From: Mycobacterium sp. HUMS_12744610
Lineage (GTDB): Bacteria > Actinomycetota > Actinomycetes > Mycobacteriales > Mycobacteriaceae
Length of the DNA: 64,000 nucleotides
Direction of reading: 5' to 3'
Assembly (NCBI RefSeq): GCF_041206865.1
Contig: NZ_JBGEDP010000001.1
Location: forward strand, 62,001 to 126,000
Below the pieces are notes generated by a model. That model was not told where the DNA came from, searched no databases, and saw nothing but the letters and a program-made list of their open reading frames with translations. Below are positions 45,553 through 59,302 of this stretch, in pieces (positions within the stretch are counted from its first letter, which is position 1; the number at the start of each line of letters is the position of its first letter). Made by a program: the position numbers and the translations under genes.

Positions 45553-47249
45553 CCTGGATTTTTCATCGAATGTGGAGCTCAGGGGTGTCGTTAACGTGAA
45601 AGGTGCACTGCCGCAAGGATAATCGGAGTATTCGAGGCTCGGTTATCCAGGATGGGAGTGCACCTGTCAGATGCAGGCTACTACGGATTGGTCGAAGAAT
45701 GTCCGAGTTGAGGTCCGTGGCGACGACGTGGTCGGGCACGCCGGTAACGTGATACCCCGGTTGCTGGCCGACAATCTGGGTTTGACCAGCGGTTTGTCGT
45801 CGGTGCTGTCGCGCCCAGAAGTCACCCACGACCGAGGCGCGGTGTTGCGCGATGTGGCGGTATCGATCGCCGGCGGCGCGCAGAACCTGGCCGGCACCGC
45901 GGTGCTGCGCGATCAGCACCGGTTGTTTCAGGCGGTGGCGTCGGTTCCGGCGATGTGGCGGTCCCTGGGCGAGATCGACGAGCAGAGCATCACCGAGGTC
46001 ACGGCCGTGCGCAACAAGGTCCGCTCTCGGGTGTGGGAGGCGATCGAGGCCCGCCACGGTGCGATCCCGGCTTCGCAGACCTGCTATGGGGACCTCGGGG
46101 ACACGATCGTGATCCGCATCGACGCGTCGCTGATTCAGTCGCACAGCGATAAGCAGCACGCCGCAGGCAATTTCAAAGGCGGGTTTGGCTTCCACCCGCT
46201 GTTGGCGTGGTGTGACAACACCGGCGAACTGCTGGCGGTGATCGCCCGTGCAGGCAACGCCGGCTCGAACACCGCGGCCGATCATATCGCGATCATCGAC
46301 GCCGCGATCGCGGCGATCCCGGCCAAGTGGCGCCGCAAGTTGCTGGTCACCATCGACGGCGCGGGTTCAAGCCACGCCGTCGTCGAACACCTGGAGAAAC
46401 TCAATGCCCGGCCGGGGATGTCAGTGGGCTACTCGGTCGGATTCGACCTCGATGAGCGGGTCCGGGTCGCGATCGGCCAGATGCCCGATGCGGGATGGCA
46501 AGCCGCACTGGATGCCACCGGAGCGGCCCGTGACGACGCCCAGGTCGCCGAGTTGACCGGGCTGCTGCGCCACAGCACCGGAGGGGATCGGCTGGTCGGC
46601 TGGCCGGCCGGCATGCGCATCCTGGTGCGGCGCGAAGAAATCGAACACGGCACCCAGTTGTCATTGTTCGAGCAGCTGGCCGGCTACCGCTACCAGGTCC
46701 TCGCCACCTCGACTGCCGGTGGACAACCCCAGCGACTGGAAGCCCGCCACCGCGTCCACGCCCGGGTGGAGGGCTTCATCCGCACCGGCAAAGACACCGG
46801 CCTGGCCCGCTGGCCCTCACACTCGTTCGCCATCAACACCGCTTGGGTCACCGCCGTCGCGATCGCCATCGACCTGCTGTGCTGGATGCGACTGCTACTC
46901 CTGGACGGCCCACTGGCCAAAGCCGAACCCGCCACCCTGCGCTACCGGCTGCTGCACGCCGCGGCCCGGCTGATCAAACGATCCCGCTACCTGATCCTGC
47001 GGATCCCCCAAACCTGGCCCTGGGCACAAGAATTCGCCGACGCCCTCAACAGGGTCCGCGCCATACCCTGACCCACAGGCCCCTATGCCCTCTCGACCCC
47101 AAGAAAGGAGTAACCACCCCCGGGATAAAGGACCCGGCGTCACCGCACGACACGCGGCGCCGCCGCCTACCCCCAGCCTCAAAACCTCGACAAAGCTGCC
47201 GCCCCGCAGACCGCCACAGCAGAACCCGGGCCACCGTGAAATTCTGAGG
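45553..47249 (+). mobile_element. IS1380-family insertion sequence, copy 2
   Basis: A 1,697-bp element inserted in the IS630 transposase. A clean 4-bp duplication CCTA lies on both sides (45549-45552 and 47250-47253), so this is an original, undisturbed insertion. It is the same strand and essentially the same sequence as copy 1. Confidence 0.93.
45671..47071 (+). CDS. IS1380-family transposase, copy 2
   Basis: A 466-residue DDE transposase identical to the copy at 27246-28646 except Ala for Thr in VPAMWRSLGE (base 45950 G versus 27525 A). All family motifs are present (RIDASLIQSHSDKQ, VTIDGAGSSHAV). It is probably active, given the clean target duplication and near-identity of the two copies. 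Confidence 0.91.
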   Translation: MQATTDWSKNVRVEVRGDDVVGHAGNVIPRLLADNLGLTSGLSSVLSRPEVTHDRGAVLRDVAVSIAGGAQNLAGTAVLRDQHRLFQAVASVPAMWRSLGEIDEQSITEVTAVRNKVRSRVWEAIEARHGAIPASQTCYGDLGDTIVIRIDASLIQSHSDKQHAAGNFKGGFGFHPLLAWCDNTGELLAVIARAGNAGSNTAADHIAIIDAAIAAIPAKWRRKLLVTIDGAGSSHAVVEHLEKLNARPGMSVGYSVGFDLDERVRVAIGQMPDAGWQAALDATGAARDDAQVAELTGLLRHSTGGDRLVGWPAGMRILVRREEIEHGTQLSLFEQLAGYRYQVLATSTAGGQPQRLEARHRVHARVEGFIRTGKDTGLARWPSHSFAINTAWVTAVAIAIDLLCWMRLLLLDGPLAKAEPATLRYRLLHAAARLIKRSRYLILRIPQTWPWAQEFADALNRVRAIP

Positions 47250-48541
47250 CCTACGACGTGCACCAGGCCCGGGTCTTCGGCCGTTGCGAGACCTCCACCG
47301 GCATCAAGGCGTTCACCCGACTGGTCGACCAGGTCATGACCAGCCAGCCCTACGCATCAGCCACGCGGGTGTTCTTCATCGTCGATAACGGCTCCTCACA
47401 CCGCGGTATCGCCGCGATCGACCGGCTCAGCGCCCGCTACCCGAATGCGACCATGATCCACACCCCCGTGCACGCCTCCTGGCTCAACCAAGTCGAGATC
47501 TACTTCTCCATCGTCCAGCGGAAAGTACTCACCCCCAACGACTTCCCCGACCTCACCGTGCTCGAGCAACGCCTGGCAACATTCCAGGATTGCTACAACC
47601 GCACCGCCGAACCATTCCGCTGGCGATACACCAGCGCTGACCTTCACCAACACCTCACCCGGCTCGACCACCACACCCCTGCCGCATGACCCCCGACGAA
47701 TTAACGGGCAAGACCACTTAGTCGCCATCGCGATGAATCGCTGGTGGCCCAAGGCGTCGATCCCGTTCGAGATCATCGTTTCGACCACCGCGCTGCTCGC
47801 GGTCAACGGCATGCTCACCGCAATGGCGTGGCAATCCCGCGATCAGACCGCGGCGGGGGCGCAGCCGCTGATCGCCGCGTATCGCGACATGCTGACAAAG
47901 ATCGCGACCGAGCTGGAAAGCCTGGGCGCGGACGTCCCGTCGGCCGTCAAGGACGCGTTGCCATCGACCGCTCGCGGCTTCTCGGACGTCCTGCACTCCC
48001 GCTCCGCGTCCGGCGTCGGCTCCGGCGTCACGGCGGGCCGTTCCGGGTTTGACTGGCCGCACCGGCGGTTCGAGCGGGGAACGCGCCCGGGTGGCCGTCG
48101 GTGCCGGCGCCCGGGACACCGGCGCTCGCTACGGTGGGGACGATCTTTAAGACGGGGCGGCCGAGCCGGTCGAAGCGCCGCAGGCGCCGCAAACCCCGGC
48201 GGCGCCGGTGATTCCGATGCCGACGCTGTCCCAGCTGGCGCAGCTGTCCGGGCAGGCGGCTAAGCTGTCGGCGCATGGCTCCCAGCACATGAACCTGGTC
48301 AACCAGGCGATGGGGCAGGTCCAGCAGATCGCGTCCATGTCCCAGCAGGGGCAAGGCGCCGCGGCGCCGGGCGTTGAGGCTGCCGAGCGCGCCCCCCTCG
48401 GCAGCGACGGTGCGGTGGTCACGAGCGAGCCGGCAACGGAGGCCGGCCCGGGGCAGCGCGTCGTGTGATGCCCCGGCGCGGCGATGGCGGTGCGGGCGCA
48501 CGTCCCACAGCATCGAGCATCAGCAGGAGCGGAGGACAGCC

Positions 48542-48871
48542 ATGACCGATTTGCGCGTCGACCCGACTTATCTGAAGGATCTGGCGAGGAAACTCGACAA
48601 CGGCAAAACCGACGACGTGAGGGCCGATCTCGCCGAGGCCAACAAGAAGCTCAACGACATGACCTGGGACATGTGGTGGACCCACGGCCCGGCCTGCGGC
48701 GACGGCAATATCGCCGTGTCCGAGGTGGTCGCCTTGCGCGGCGCGGTGATCGCGGGTTTGGACGCCATGGCCCAGGCCCTCGCCGTGTGCCTGAAGGACG
48801 GCAGTACCGCGTACGCGGTCACCGAGGACGAGCCCGGTGCGAATCTGCGACGGCAGGTGCTCGATCGCTGA
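48542..48871 (+). CDS. EspF/EspC-like ESX-1 secretion-associated protein
   Basis: A 109-residue small helical protein (MTDLRVDPTYLKDLARKLDN; WWTHGPACGDGNIAVSEV; AGLDAMAQALAVCLKDGS) of the EspC/EspF class that is co-secreted with EspA/EspE. The THGP segment and length agree with the family. It follows the broken EspE-like gene by 73 bp, as espF follows espE in M. tuberculosis. Its partner gene is dead and the ESX-1 machinery is absent here, so it is probably a relic. AGGAGCGGAGGA precedes the ATG. Confidence 0.72.
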   Translation: MTDLRVDPTYLKDLARKLDNGKTDDVRADLAEANKKLNDMTWDMWWTHGPACGDGNIAVSEVVALRGAVIAGLDAMAQALAVCLKDGSTAYAVTEDEPGANLRRQVLDR

Positions 48872-48885
48872 TCGGGCCTACCCGC

Positions 48886-49773
48886 TCAACCGAGCTGGCG
48901 TAGCAGCGTTTCGATCGCCTCGGTGGCCTCGGCCGGCAACGGTTCCTGCGCTTCGGCCCGGGCGATGGTGTCCTCGGGGACCCCGGCCGCATGCGCGGTC
49001 TCCAGGGCGGACAGTTTAGCCCGCCGCCGGGTCGTGTAAAGCCGCTGCGCCAGTAGGGCATTCGGTGCGTCGGCCCCCCGCGTCATCAATTCGTCGAACT
49101 GGCGGCGCACCGTGCTCAGCGCGTTGATGAGCTCGGGGGTCATCCGGCTGATGCGGGTGGCCCGCACGGCAATGGTCTCCAGCTGGCGCAGATTGGCCAG
49201 GATCGGCGTCGCGCGCTCCGAGAATTCGGGGTCGTCGGCCGGCGGCAGTGCGGCGATGGCCAGGCTGCAGCCGTCCACCGCCGCCACGACGGCCTGTGCG
49301 ATCAGCGACACCGAGCTGTCGGGCTCGGGTCGCTCCGATGCCGCGTCCTCGGGGGGCGGCGCCTGCGTCGGCGCCGCGTCGGGGGCCGGCGCGCCCCGAC
49401 GAATCCTCGCAATCGTCCCGGCGGGCCACTGCAGGACTTCCTCGAGCTTGGCCCGGGTCCGCGTGCGGGGCCAGCTGCGCCCCTTCTCGAAGGCGATGAG
49501 CGCGCCGGCGTTGATGACGCCGGCGGCCGCGAGGCTGCGCTGACTGATGTCGAGTTCACGGCGGCGGGCGGCGGCCGCCGCACCGGCGCCTGCACGCAGG
49601 ATCCCGACCGTTGGACCACGACGCCCGACGACGAGGTCCAAGCCCTGTACCGGGCCTGCCCGCGCCGGTGGGCATGACCCCGCGACGCCGTGGAGTCGCC
49701 GGGTGCAGAAGGGCTGTGGGTGGAGGTTGTGATCCCCGAGTCCGGCCGGCCCGGGACATTTGCGTTGCGGCAA
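48886..49773 (-). CDS. XRE-type helix-turn-helix protein (Rv3863-like), shortened N terminus
   Basis: The conserved part begins near residue 60 with AAAARRRELDISQRSLAAAG and KGRSWPRTRTRAKLEEVLQW, a helix-turn-helix. A second similar half follows (QRLYTTRRRAKLSALETAHA; VPEDTIARAEAQEPLPAEAT). This corresponds to the C-terminal portion of Rv3863, next to the ESX-1 locus. The N-terminal 60 or so residues as read do not look conserved and the longer N-terminal region of Rv3863 is not found upstream, so the start is uncertain and the gene may be 5'-truncated. Confidence 0.7.
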   Translation of the reverse strand: MPQRKCPGPAGLGDHNLHPQPFCTRRLHGVAGSCPPARAGPVQGLDLVVGRRGPTVGILRAGAGAAAAARRRELDISQRSLAAAGVINAGALIAFEKGRSWPRTRTRAKLEEVLQWPAGTIARIRRGAPAPDAAPTQAPPPEDAASERPEPDSSVSLIAQAVVAAVDGCSLAIAALPPADDPEFSERATPILANLRQLETIAVRATRISRMTPELINALSTVRRQFDELMTRGADAPNALLAQRLYTTRRRAKLSALETAHAAGVPEDTIARAEAQEPLPAEATEAIETLLRQLG

Positions 49774-49933
49774 TTGCGTTCATTGGCCGAACAAAACGGG
49801 TATCCCGCGCGGGAACCGGTGGGGTCGGCCCGACGCGCCCGCCCGGGCCGCTGCTTGAGGGGTCAGCGGCCGGGCATGGCCCGCAGGACTGGCCGCGCCC
49901 GGTCGCCTGCACGCTCGACGGTCCTCCTGACGG

Positions 49934-51085
49934 TCAGCCGTCGCCGTCGGTGGGCACCTTGCGCCCACGGTCGGGGCGTGCCGCGAAATATCCCGTGATC
50001 GCCGCGGTGATCTGCAGGAACTTTCGCCGGGTAGCCGGGGCCATCTCGCGCCGCACGTCGATGACCCCGCCGGGCCGCAGATGCGGGTCGAAGGGAACTT
50101 CCACGACCGGACGGCCGTGCTCGACGAACTCGCGGGCCAGCGCCGCCCGGGTGCGTTTGTCGGCGTGACCGTCGGAATCGTTGAGCGCCACGACGCTGTT
50201 CTGCAGCAGCCGGGTCAGGCCCTGGTCGGACAGCCACTCCATAGTCCGGGCAGCGGCGGAGGCGCCGTCGGCCCACGGCGAGGACACCACGATCAGCGCG
50301 TCGAGATCCCGCAGCACTTCCCGCGTGAGCGGCGCGTCCATCGTCGAACCGCAGTCGACGACCGAGATCGCGAAATGGCGGTCCAACCGCAGCGCGGCCT
50401 CCCGGTAGATGGCAGGGTCGAGCACCCGGCGCGGGCCGGACGCCGGTTCGCCGCGCAGGACGTGCAACCCGACTTGGTTGCGGCCGAGGCGGGCGACCAC
50501 GTCGTCGAACGAGCGCGGGTTGGTGCCGGCGGCGAGTTCCCAGAACGAGCCGTTCGTCCGCGGATCGATCCGGCTGCTCAGCCGGCCGAAGGCGGTGTCG
50601 GCGTCGATCGCCACGACGTGGTCCTGGCGGTATTCGGCCAGCAGCGATCCGACGCTGGCGGCAACCGACGTCTTCCCCACGCCGCCCTTGCCGAGGACGC
50701 CCACCTTGTAGATGCCGCGCAGGGGTGCGCGGATCGCCGTCTCGAACCGGGTCTCCTGGAGTTGCGCGGCCGAAGGGCCCGGCCTGACACGGTCGAAGGT
50801 GACCAGCCGGACCACCCGACGCCAACCACGGCCGGGGAGCAGCGCAGGCGGCGCGGGCTGGGGCGCGCCGGTGGGAGGGGCCGGAGCCTCCGGCGGCGGG
50901 GCCGCGTCCCGCGCAGGCGGCGGGGGAGGTTTCGGTGGCCCGGGCGCCCGGGCGGCGGGGGGCGTGGGGGCGGGTTGCTGTGCGGGCGGGGCAGGACGGG
51001 GCGGAACCGCCTGCCGACTCGAGGGGCGGTCCCCGGGCGCCTTCGGCTGCAGACGGTCCCGGAGGAATTCGTCGCGCTGGTTCAT
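49934..51085 (-). CDS. EspI-like MinD/ParA ATPase with Pro-rich N terminus (Rv3860-like)
   Basis: About 383 residues. MNQRDEFLRDRLQPKAPGD opens a Pro/Ala-rich disordered segment of about 85 residues, followed by a P-loop domain with GVLGKGGVGKTSVAASVG and VVAIDADTAFGRLSSRID, Walker B-like AISVVDCGSTMD, and EVPFDPHLRPGGVIDV. It lies divergent to gltB as Rv3860 does. It resembles EspI in architecture but sits outside the secretion operon, and its role is unknown. The start is chosen at the conserved MNQ; an open frame extends 46 codons further. Confidence 0.85.
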   Translation of the reverse strand: MNQRDEFLRDRLQPKAPGDRPSSRQAVPPRPAPPAQQPAPTPPAARAPGPPKPPPPPARDAAPPPEAPAPPTGAPQPAPPALLPGRGWRRVVRLVTFDRVRPGPSAAQLQETRFETAIRAPLRGIYKVGVLGKGGVGKTSVAASVGSLLAEYRQDHVVAIDADTAFGRLSSRIDPRTNGSFWELAAGTNPRSFDDVVARLGRNQVGLHVLRGEPASGPRRVLDPAIYREAALRLDRHFAISVVDCGSTMDAPLTREVLRDLDALIVVSSPWADGASAAARTMEWLSDQGLTRLLQNSVVALNDSDGHADKRTRAALAREFVEHGRPVVEVPFDPHLRPGGVIDVRREMAPATRRKFLQITAAITGYFAARPDRGRKVPTDGDG

Positions 51086-51503
51086 GGGCTCCTCGGATGC
51101 CGATGCGGACCAGTATCGATCCAGTATCGGCCACCGGCCGCGGCCGCGGCCCGCGCACGGCGGCGCCGCGCCGGTCGGCCCGCGCCCGCCGTGCACCGCG
51201 CGGCGGCGCCTCCCAGCAGCCACTTCGCCGAATTTACGCTGGCGCCGGACGCCGGGTTAGACTTGAACGAAGTTGGCATGTCAGGCGGGTTTTGTCATAT
51301 CGTTTTACGACTTGTCGAGACCGGTTCCAGGCCACCGTTCAGCGCTGCACGGATACATCCCTAACAGGATCATCTCCGCCTGGGAGACAGCCTATCGACA
51401 AGACCGAAGGGGTGTGAGCCCGCAACCTCCGGGTGCGACCTCAGCGGAGCGGCCCGAAGGATCGGCGGCCGCGCGGAACGTTCAGGTGAAGGGTCAGGTG
51501 CAT
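51086..51503. promoter_or_regulatory. Divergent region between the Rv3860-like gene and gltB
   Basis: These 418 bp hold no gene I can support, although an open frame in line with gltB runs from 51273. A TAGACT -10-like element (51258-51263) would give a gltB leader of about 235 nt. That length is unusual for a directly initiated gene and could hold regulatory structure; I could not assign a known riboswitch. The gltB ribosome site is weak (GAAGGGTCAGG at 51488-51498). Confidence 0.35.
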
Positions 51504-56091
<4,588 letters not shown>

Positions 56092-56099
<8 letters not shown>

Positions 56100-57567
56100 C
56101 CCGTCCGGCTTCCTGAAGTTCACGCACCGGGAACTGCCGAAGCGCCGTCCTGTCCCGCTGCGGTTGCGCGACTGGAACGAGGTCTACGAGGACTTCGACT
56201 CCGAGACGTTGCGCGAGCAGGCGACCCGCTGCATGGACTGCGGCATTCCCTTCTGCCACAACGGCTGCCCGCTGGGCAACTTGATCCCGGAATGGAATGA
56301 CCTGGTCCGCAACGGTCGGTGGCGCGACGCCATCGAGCGGTTGCACGCCACGAACAACTTCCCCGACTTCACCGGCCGGCTCTGCCCGGCGCCGTGTGAG
56401 CCGGCCTGCGTGCTCGGCATCAACCAGGATCCGGTGACGATCAAGCAGATCGAGCTCGAGATCATCGACAGGGCTTTCGAGGAAGGCTTCGTGACGCCGC
56501 TACCCCCGCACACGCGGTCCGGAAAGACGGTCGCGGTGGTGGGTTCGGGCCCGGCGGGCCTGGCCGCGGCGCAGCAGCTCACCCGCGCCGGCCACGCCGT
56601 CACCGTGTTCGAGCGTGCGGACCGCATCGGCGGCCTGCTGCGCTACGGCATTCCGGAGTTCAAGATGGAAAAGCGCGTCCTGGACCGGCGGCTGGACCAG
56701 ATGCGCGCCGAGGGAACCGAATTCCGGCCCGGCGTCAACGTCGGGGTCGACCTCACCGTCGAGGCGCTGCGCGCCGACTTCGACGCGGTGGTCCTGGCCG
56801 GCGGAGCCACCGACTGGCGCGACCTGCCGGTGCCCGGCCGCGAGCTGGACGGTATCCACCAGGCGATGGAGTTCCTGCCCTGGGGCAACAAGCAGGCGCT
56901 CGGCGACCTCGGCGACGGGGAGGTCGGTCCGGACGGGCAGCCGCCGATCACCGCCAAGGGCAAAAAGGTCATCATCATCGGCGGCGGTGACACCGGGGCG
57001 GACTGCCTGGGGACCGTGCACCGGCAGGGCGCGGTCGCGGTGCACCAGTTCGAGATCATGCCGCGGCCGCCGGACACCCGCGCGCAATCCACGCCCTGGC
57101 CGACCTACCCGCTGATGTACCGGGTGTCCTCGGCGCACGAAGAGGGCGGCGAGCGGGTGTTCTCGGTGAACACCGAGGAGTTCGTCGGCAAGGACGGTCG
57201 CGTGACCGGGCTCAAGGCGCACGAGGTCACCATGCAGGACGGCAAGTTCGTCAAGGTCGAGGGCTCGGAGTTCGAGCTCGAGGCGGACCTGGTGCTGCTG
57301 GCGATGGGGTTCGTCGGGCCCGAGAAGCCGGGCCTGCTCACCGACCTCGGGGTCAAGCTGACCGAGCGCGGAAACGTCGCGCGCGGTGCCGATTTCGAGA
57401 CGTCGGTGCCCGGCGTCTTCGTCGCCGGCGACATGGGCCGGGGCCAGTCGCTGATCGTCTGGGCGATCGCCGAGGGCAGGGCCGCGGCCGCGGGCGTGGA
57501 CCGCTACCTGATGGGGTCGACGGCGCTGCCGGCGCCCGTCAAGCCGACCGCGGTGCCGCTTCAGTAA
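56092..57567 (+). CDS. gltD: Glutamate synthase (NADPH) small subunit
   Basis: A 491-residue beta subunit that passes electrons from NADPH to GltB. The N-terminal iron-sulfur region has [17 protein letters not shown] and [14 protein letters not shown]. The FAD site reads [17 protein letters not shown] and the NADPH site [17 protein letters not shown]. The C-terminal FAD motif is [20 protein letters not shown]. It is translationally coupled to gltB. Order and strand match Rv3859c-Rv3858c. Confidence 0.97.
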
Positions 57568-57720
57568 TCACAACAGTAACGCCAGAAACACGCGTAACAA
57601 AATCGGCGAGTCTGGCCCCGTTTGCCAGAGGACGGGTGTCTAATGATTCGCAGTGGGCTTCATCACACCACGGGCCACGGTGGAGTCACGCTGACTGGAC
57701 CGACCGCAGGAGTGATCACT

Positions 57721-57861
57721 GTGAATGTCAACCCGGTACCCCGGTCACGGGTGGGGCGAATCGCCAGGTCATTGTTTCGCCACCCCGTAAAGAGCCGCGA
57801 ATTTCCCGCCAAGAACGAACGCCTGGTGACCGCCGAGGAGATGTTGCTGTTCGGCGTGTAA
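57721..57861 (+). CDS. Small basic protein, unknown function
   Basis: A 46-codon frame from GTG 57721 (NVNPVPRSRVGRIARSLFRH, ending ERLVTAEEMLLFGV), with AGGAG 8 nt upstream. It is basic in the first half and acidic at the end, with no membrane segment. A longer reading from 57622 exists but has no ribosome site. It lies where M. tuberculosis has Rv3857c, but I cannot assert homology. Codon use is consistent with a real gene, though small size limits certainty. Confidence 0.45.
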   Translation: MNVNPVPRSRVGRIARSLFRHPVKSREFPAKNERLVTAEEMLLFGV

Positions 57862-57919
57862 CCGCCCCTCACCACGCACTCACCGGTCCGCGGCGAGTTT
57901 GCTCGGTGCTGCCGAAGCG

Positions 57920-58777
57920 CTATTTCGCCCCGTCCCACAGCCCCGAATCCCGGATGGCCTCGGCCATCGGTTCGAGCACGGCGGGGTCGTGCGGCGGGGC
58001 GATGTAGACGATGCCCAGATCGAGGCCCTCGGCGGCGAGCCCGGCGGCGTCCTCGAGCACCTTGCGGTAGTTGCGCTCCCGGTCCAGCCCGAGGTGCGCG
58101 GACAGCGTGATCTCCTTCGGGTCGCGTCCGATGTCCGCGCAGCGTGCGGCCAGCACGTCGCGCTTGCGGGCGAACTCCTCCGGTGAGCCACCGGCGAAGT
58201 TCCAGTGCTGGGCGTAGCGCGCGGTGATCGGCAGGGTGCGCTTCTCGCCGCTGCCGCCGATGCAGATCGGCGGGTGCGGGCGCTGCGGCCCCTTGGGTTC
58301 GTTGCGGGCACCCTCGAGCCGGTAGTACTTGCCGTCGAAGTCGGTGATCTCCTGGCTGAGCAGGCTGATCAGCACCTGGCACGCCTCCTCGAAGCGGTCG
58401 AAGCGTTCCCGGATGCCGCCCAACTCGATGCCGTAGGCGCCCGACTCCTCCTCGTTCCAGCCGGCGCCGATCCCCAGTTCGAGCCGCCCGCCGGAGATGA
58501 TGTCGAGCGCGGCGGCCATGTTGGCCAGCACCGCGGGGTGGCGGTAGTGGACGCCGGTGACCAGGGTGCCCAGCCGCAGCCGGCTGGTGGCCTGGGCCAG
58601 CGCCGTCAGCGTCGTCCAGCCCTCCAGGCAGGGACCGGTGCTGTCGGAGAAGATCGGATAGAAGTGGTCGAAGGTCCACCCCGATTCGTAGACCTCGATG
58701 TCGTCGGCCGCCCGCCAGACGGCCAGCATGTCTGCCCAGGTGGTGTTCTGGGGGGATGTCTTGAACGCGAATCGCAT
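57920..58777 (-). CDS. LLM-class F420-dependent oxidoreductase
   Basis: A 285-residue luciferase-like oxidoreductase (MRFAFKTSPQNTTWADMLAV; SRLRLGTLVTGVHYRHPAVL; ISGGRLELGIGAGWNEEESG; PPICIGGSGEKRTLPITARY). These are the flavin/F420-binding barrel signatures. It is shorter than the enzyme at 1283-2410 and of another subgroup. The substrate is unknown. It is convergent with the small upstream gene and divergent from the membrane protein that follows. Confidence 0.87.
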   Translation of the reverse strand: MRFAFKTSPQNTTWADMLAVWRAADDIEVYESGWTFDHFYPIFSDSTGPCLEGWTTLTALAQATSRLRLGTLVTGVHYRHPAVLANMAAALDIISGGRLELGIGAGWNEEESGAYGIELGGIRERFDRFEEACQVLISLLSQEITDFDGKYYRLEGARNEPKGPQRPHPPICIGGSGEKRTLPITARYAQHWNFAGGSPEEFARKRDVLAARCADIGRDPKEITLSAHLGLDRERNYRKVLEDAAGLAAEGLDLGIVYIAPPHDPAVLEPMAEAIRDSGLWDGAK

Positions 58778-58824
58778 GCTCTCGACGGTAGCCGATCTTT
58801 ATGACGCGCAACTAAACTCGAGCG

Positions 58825-59256
58825 GTGGGTGACGCGCTGGGGATCGACACCAGGGTCATGCTGCTGGCGGCGGGTCTGATCTTCCTGCTGGCCCTGGTTC
58901 TCGGGGTCTGGAAGTACCGGCAGATCATGGCCTCCGGCGAGGGCCGGGCACATCCCTACGTCGACATCGCGCACCGGGCGGCGTTGCTCTACTCGTTCGC
59001 GACGCTGCTGGTCGCGGTGTTCGTCGAACTCAGCGCCTGGCCGGCGTGGGTGAACCTGACCGCGGCGGGCGTCGTCGTGTTCTTCTTTGTCGCGGCCATT
59101 CTCAGCTACGTCGGCCACGGCGCGCGGCGTGACACCGTGAATCAGTTCGAGAAATCCGGCCGGGCACTGGCGCTGGGGATGGCCCTGCTGATCGCCGGCG
59201 AGATCGGCGGGTTCGCGGTTCTTCTCGCCGGGTTCGTCGCCGGGCAGCTGTGGTGA
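58825..59256 (+). CDS. Four-helix membrane protein, unknown function
   Basis: A 143-residue protein with four hydrophobic segments: VMLLAAGLIFLLALVLGVW, AALLYSFATLLVAVFVEL, LTAAGVVVFFFVAAILSYV and LGMALLIAGEIGGFAVLLAG. It starts at GTG 58825, 47 bp after the divergent oxidoreductase start, and is followed by a PHP-domain gene 46 bp downstream. I recognise no family. A role in transport or as a small integral membrane factor cannot be told. Confidence 0.75.
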   Translation: MGDALGIDTRVMLLAAGLIFLLALVLGVWKYRQIMASGEGRAHPYVDIAHRAALLYSFATLLVAVFVELSAWPAWVNLTAAGVVVFFFVAAILSYVGHGARRDTVNQFEKSGRALALGMALLIAGEIGGFAVLLAGFVAGQLW

Positions 59257-59302
59257 GCTGCTTCGCGTGGCTTCGCCCCGCGGGCGCGGGCACACTGGAG
59301 GA

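Larger units (their letters stand above)
44859..47689 (+). pseudogene. IS630-family transposase, frameshifted and split by IS1380
   Basis: The N terminus MVMVSPHRITLSAQDRDTLN at 44859 is out of frame with the body, which continues from about 44935 as TPQKLVLRAMIVLLAADGAP; one base is missing. The body has a helix-turn-helix and the first catalytic Asp (DEYVISADEKPSIQARDR). IS1380 inserts after RGALAYLAAYL. The C-terminal part resumes at 47250 (YDVHQARVFGRCETSTGIKA) with the second Asp in FFIVDNGSSHRG and Glu in HASWLNQVEIYFSIVQRKVL. Confidence 0.88.
44370..47717 (+). mobile_element. IS630-family element carrying a nested IS1380
   Basis: Inverted ends are visible at GTGGTCTTGCCCGTTAATTC (44370 onward) and its reverse complement ending at 47717, identical over 28 or more bases. 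TTA flanks both sides (44367-44369 and 47718-47720), containing the TA that IS630 elements duplicate. Without the nested IS1380 the element would be about 1.65 kb, long for IS630, because it carries an extra gene of opposite orientation. Confidence 0.87.
44091..48468 (+). pseudogene. EspE/EspA-like ESX-1 substrate gene, interrupted by IS630 and frameshifted
   Basis: The 5' part (about 44091-44369) encodes DAKYPDAQARQRAQSALPDP and WEGSAADAYAAHIRTM, the helical hairpin with the W-x-G-x-A-A-x-x-Y turn of EspA/EspE. An IS630 element interrupts after GLGIAIL. Precise removal restores the frame to VAIAMNRWWPKASIPFEIIV, the hydrophobic segment of this family. Two later shifts, near 48045-48050 and near 48150, separate it from the C terminus IPMPTLSQLAQLSGQAAKLS and VEAAERAPLG, which resembles the AERAP-containing tail of EspE. 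The natural start is missing. Its strand is opposite to what M. tuberculosis order predicts. Confidence 0.75.
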
